This document shows positions 61,001 to 64,000 of a DNA stretch of 64,000 nucleotides, in pieces. Under the pieces are notes generated by a model. It worked only from the letters and a program-made list of their open reading frames with translations. It did not search any database and was not told where the DNA came from. Source of the DNA: Capitella teleta (taxonomy: Eukaryota; Annelida; Polychaeta; Capitellidae); contig KB309538.1 in assembly GCA_000328365.1 (NCBI GenBank), positions 279,037 through 343,036 on the forward strand, read 5' to 3'. The first letter of the stretch is position 1; every line of letters begins with the position of its first letter. The position numbers were made by a program, and so were the translations under genes.

Positions 61001-61521
61001 GATAGACGACGCTTTAAACGCAATGATTCAAACTGATTTAAAGCTCACTTAAATGGTGTTTTCTATTCTCCGCCTTTCTCAGTTTCTGATACTTTTAAAA
61101 ACATCCCACAAAGATGATTACAGACAAGCGAATAACGACCGTTACCTGCTTCAGCCTCTTCTCAGTTTCCCTTTGGATTTCTGTGTCCCTGCGAAGAAGA
61201 AGAATAAGAGAGAAATGAAATTATATTGAAAAGAGCGATGTCTTTAAGTGCTGAAGAGAGCACTTCCTGTTAACAATGTATTTGAACTTCGGTCTTATGT
61301 GATGAGCAAACACCTCATACATGAGAAAAAGGCGCACGTACAGCACAAATACCAACAAAAAATATCCCTGAGAGGGGTCCTTTAATAAATGACCTAATTA
61401 ATGACGTCACTTACTCGTAACCGCGCAAACTGAGATCCTCAAGATCGCAAGCATCGAAGACCTGTGCTTGTCTCAATCCAAAATCGCGCTGGCAAACTTC
61501 GAGAAAGACGCTCAAATTATC
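52006..61521 (-). CDS. LMO7: LMO7 orthologue (CH, PDZ, LIM), 5'-partial
   Basis: Eighteen exons traced: 61415-61521, 61146-61188, 60392-60874, 60210-60218, 58606-59328, 58414-58528, 57663-57824, 57420-57613, 57102-57369, 55671-56773, 55521-55565, 55216-55308, 54991-55165, 54710-54936, 54332-54660, 53694-54279, 52698-52862, 52006-52031; about 1617 residues. The first holds only the C-terminal half of a calponin-homology domain (LSVFLEVCQRDFGLRQAQVF, then AITIFWLGREARKF), so earlier exons lie beyond the window. Then a WMQNLSNWKSK motif as in LMO7/LIMCH1, a PDZ domain (KGFGFSIQGG, GDEIISINGAEV), a long Glu/Arg-rich coiled coil (54.7-55.3 kb) and a C-terminal LIM domain (CGHC, HVQC, CHVC, CSNC; all eight zinc ligands). 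LMO7 links actin to adherens junctions. Exon 54332-54660 has a one-base frame break. PDZ plus LIM favours LMO7 over LIMCH1. Confidence 0.92.
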
Positions 61522-64000
61522 CTGAAAAAGTGCGTTAGGAAGGTATGATGAGTCAAGAACACCTTTAATGATATTAAGATACGACCAAAACAGACAGAAT
61601 GGAATGTTTGAGCGCACAAATTTAGACATACGGGTGGGGGGGAGGTCGGTTAGCATACGGAGAGATACGGGTGTATTGGATATACGAAGATTCGGTTAGA
61701 GCAAGGCAGAAAATGACTAATATTAATTACCGAGAAAAATAGTAAAAAAGCATTAAAAGGGGATAAAAAAAACCCCACGTATTCATTCCGGGGGTATGTC
61801 ATTCAAGTCTTTCCGGTTAGGGGAAAAAAATATATAAATAAACAATAAACGCACGTTTGATAAATACTCTCAAAATAACCATCAACATTTTAAGCTAAAC
61901 TATTCCTGTGTTTAAAATGTCAAACGAGATATTTAGCTGCTGCTAAGGACGCTATTAAAACACAGTTGCTAAGGATTCGGAACGCAGAATCAAGTAAACA
62001 AGAAAATACATCACCAATAAAAGAAATGTCCTCATATAACCGTAACGCCATTAAAAAGAGACTCACTGCTTACACCCCGCCATCTAAAATTACGTCAAGG
62101 TGAAGCTTTTCATTTGAGCAAGTTAAATACTGACCGATGATTTCAAAACGGTATCCAAGCAACGGTATAATTATTTAGCGCCAAAAATTAGCACAGCGTA
62201 AGCAGCACCGTAATGCAGCATGTGCCAAAGTAGTACAGATAGTGGCACTGAGCCGCCCGCATTCTACTATATATATGTAAATGATTCACAAATGAACGCC
62301 TGTACGATGGAACCCGTCACGCATGATACCAAATGGCACAGTCGAAATTTCGTACACACAACCAAAGAGCGGGCAGATCAATGTTATCAAATTGAAACCA
62401 CAACTATAATGCTTCCAGATTAAAAAACGAACACTCGCCTATAAATGACCAATTCCGAGGAGTTATACTCCAGTATATTGTTGCAGGGAGTGCGAGAACG
62501 ATCGATGAAATAATTCAAGTTGATAACAGAATTTGTTTATTTACATTATGATGGGGGGCTATACAATGATGTCTAATGTGCTGTGATTTCAGGCAGAATG
62601 GTAGTGACTTAAAATATGAAACCGTTATTGATATTTTAAGACATAAGAGATAGCAAAGATCGATACCATGAATTTTGTTCAGATACGACTGGAATGTACT
62701 TATCAGTGAGTGTATACTGATAACACGATATCAGTGAAAAGCATCGCACAGACGTAATTACCTACAAAAACATACAATATGGGATTATCCATAAATACAT
62801 GCACAGATGACCCAATTATCGCTCGTGCAGATAAGAGTCAAATAAAATCGAACTCAGCATTTTGGCGAACTGAATGCGACAGCTGCCAGAGACGCCAAGA
62901 ACAAATGGAATATCCACGGGAGGGAGGGAGGGGGGCACCTGTTTATAGTGGCATCCAATGTTGACGTATGCAAATCAGATGACGTCACAACATCGATCAG
63001 AAATCAATCCGTGTTCTGCAACGCCGAGTCCTTGTTTTGCGGCGTATACGCTACAATGCACTATTTATGCCCCACTTATTTAGCACCAGCGAATCACAGG
63101 AACCCCGAATTTTTCCGCGCAGAGATCGATACAAATTAATCAATTGTGAGAATTCCCGCCTTTAAGCGCTCAACATTGCATCGCAAGTCAATCAAAACAT
63201 TCCATGTATTAGTATATTGATTATATCTACAAAGACGCCAACTTCATAACTATAGCAGCCGGAGGACAGGAGCTCGTAGTGAACAAATGAGTACTGGTTA
63301 TTACGGGAGTACTATTTATTAATCAATAGATGCTTAAGGCAGAAAGCAGAAAGAACGGGGGCAAGTTATGACTGAATCAACATGGACGCGACACCATCTT
63401 CAAATGAAGGAGAAAAATATAGACATAACTACACGCGCTGTGAATATTTGGAATAACTACACCAGTACGCGAGAAAAAAAAAAAGAGAAAAGTAAACAGA
63501 TTTATATAATATACTGGACCATGGAAAAACAAGAAAAATATACCAGGAAATTTCTAGTACATGTTTACGATGTCTGTGAAACAATGAAATTACTCTGCAT
63601 GGCCTTAAATCAGACATTGACCGAATTTCGGCGGGAAATTGATCACGCCGAACGAAACACGGTAATGTCGTAATGGTGCAGGGAATAAATGATGAAGTGT
63701 CAAAAGCAGAATGGAGTCGCGAGAACGAATAATGAGTTTAAGTAATGGACTGAGTCCTTGTTAAGTCATTTGGAGTCATTGTTGAGTCATTTCTAGGCAA
63801 TTTTTCATGAAAAGAATTCGCCGGACCATCTAAAATGTTTTCTCGTTCCAGTCTTAAAATCGCCAGTGAAATTTTTCGGGTCACTGCAGCTACCCCGCCC
63901 TCCGAGAGAGGAAGTGCGAAAAACATCGTTAACCCTGAAAAGAGGGCAATTTCACAGCGTCCCTCATTTCCCGCGCTTTGACATGTTTTCATCCTCCAAA
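61522..64000. other. Probable LMO7 intron or upstream region
   Basis: The exon at 61521 starts at a splice acceptor (TTTTTCAG) in mid-CH domain, so this stretch should be intron. I found no frame encoding the missing CH N-terminal half here. Short open frames (such as 63368-63673 plus) are not recognised. Confidence 0.5.

Overview
The window is animal (metazoan) genomic DNA. Genes are split by GT-AG introns, and the proteins belong to animal families: von Willebrand A (VWA)/EGF/Ly6 extracellular modules, a fibrinogen-domain lectin-like protein, a peptide GPCR, spartin, LMO7 and the ciliary-type TPR protein TTC6. Gene density is high (seven solid protein genes in 64 kb) and many introns are only 44-65 nt, so this is a compact invertebrate genome. 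A peptide GPCR beside an LMO7 gene with CH, PDZ and LIM parts points to a bilaterian-like animal. The sequence alone does not settle the phylum. It is genomic assembly sequence, with a 50-N gap at 51135-51184 and two single-base frame discontinuities inside otherwise intact genes.

Layout. 0.9-4.9 kb: a secreted PAN/apple plus fibrinogen-domain protein (minus strand, 5 exons). 5.85-10.93 kb: a 19-exon secreted protein with four VWA domains, six EGF-like units and two Ly6/three-finger domains (minus). 11-17.8 kb: repeat-rich intergenic DNA with a TAA microsatellite, a decayed Kelch gene copy split by a SINE that has a perfect 12-bp target duplication, and a LINE ORF1 fragment. 17.9-19.6 kb: an intronless BTB-BACK-Kelch gene (minus). 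20.6-33.5 kb: a many-exon TTC6 gene (minus) carrying a hAT-type element in one intron, itself split by a pogo/Tigger-like element. 34.5-36.7 kb: spartin, SPART (minus). 36.7-44 kb: intergenic DNA with a degenerate ~32-bp repeat field and one small orphan coiled-coil gene (41.85-42.24 kb, minus). 44.1-45.2 kb: an intronless FMRFamide-receptor-like GPCR behind a TATA box (plus). 45.2-51.9 kb: an inverted repeat, a tRNA-Glu gene, LINE debris, a palindrome cluster and a 47-bp satellite. 52.0-61.5 kb: an LMO7 orthologue (minus, 18 exons seen); the first CH-domain exons are not found and probably lie beyond 64 kb. 61.5-64 kb: no gene recognised.

Almost every gene is on the minus strand, but they are unrelated single genes, not an operon. 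Exon joins for the fibrinogen, VWA/Ly6, SPART and most LMO7 exons were traced base by base and keep frame throughout. TTC6 exons were followed by homology and are given approximately, apart from a few checked joins.

The most notable item is the VWA/Ly6 protein. Its C-terminal half is a four-exon VWA-Ly6 cassette duplicated in tandem, with matching exon sizes and intron phases; I do not recall this architecture from a described family.
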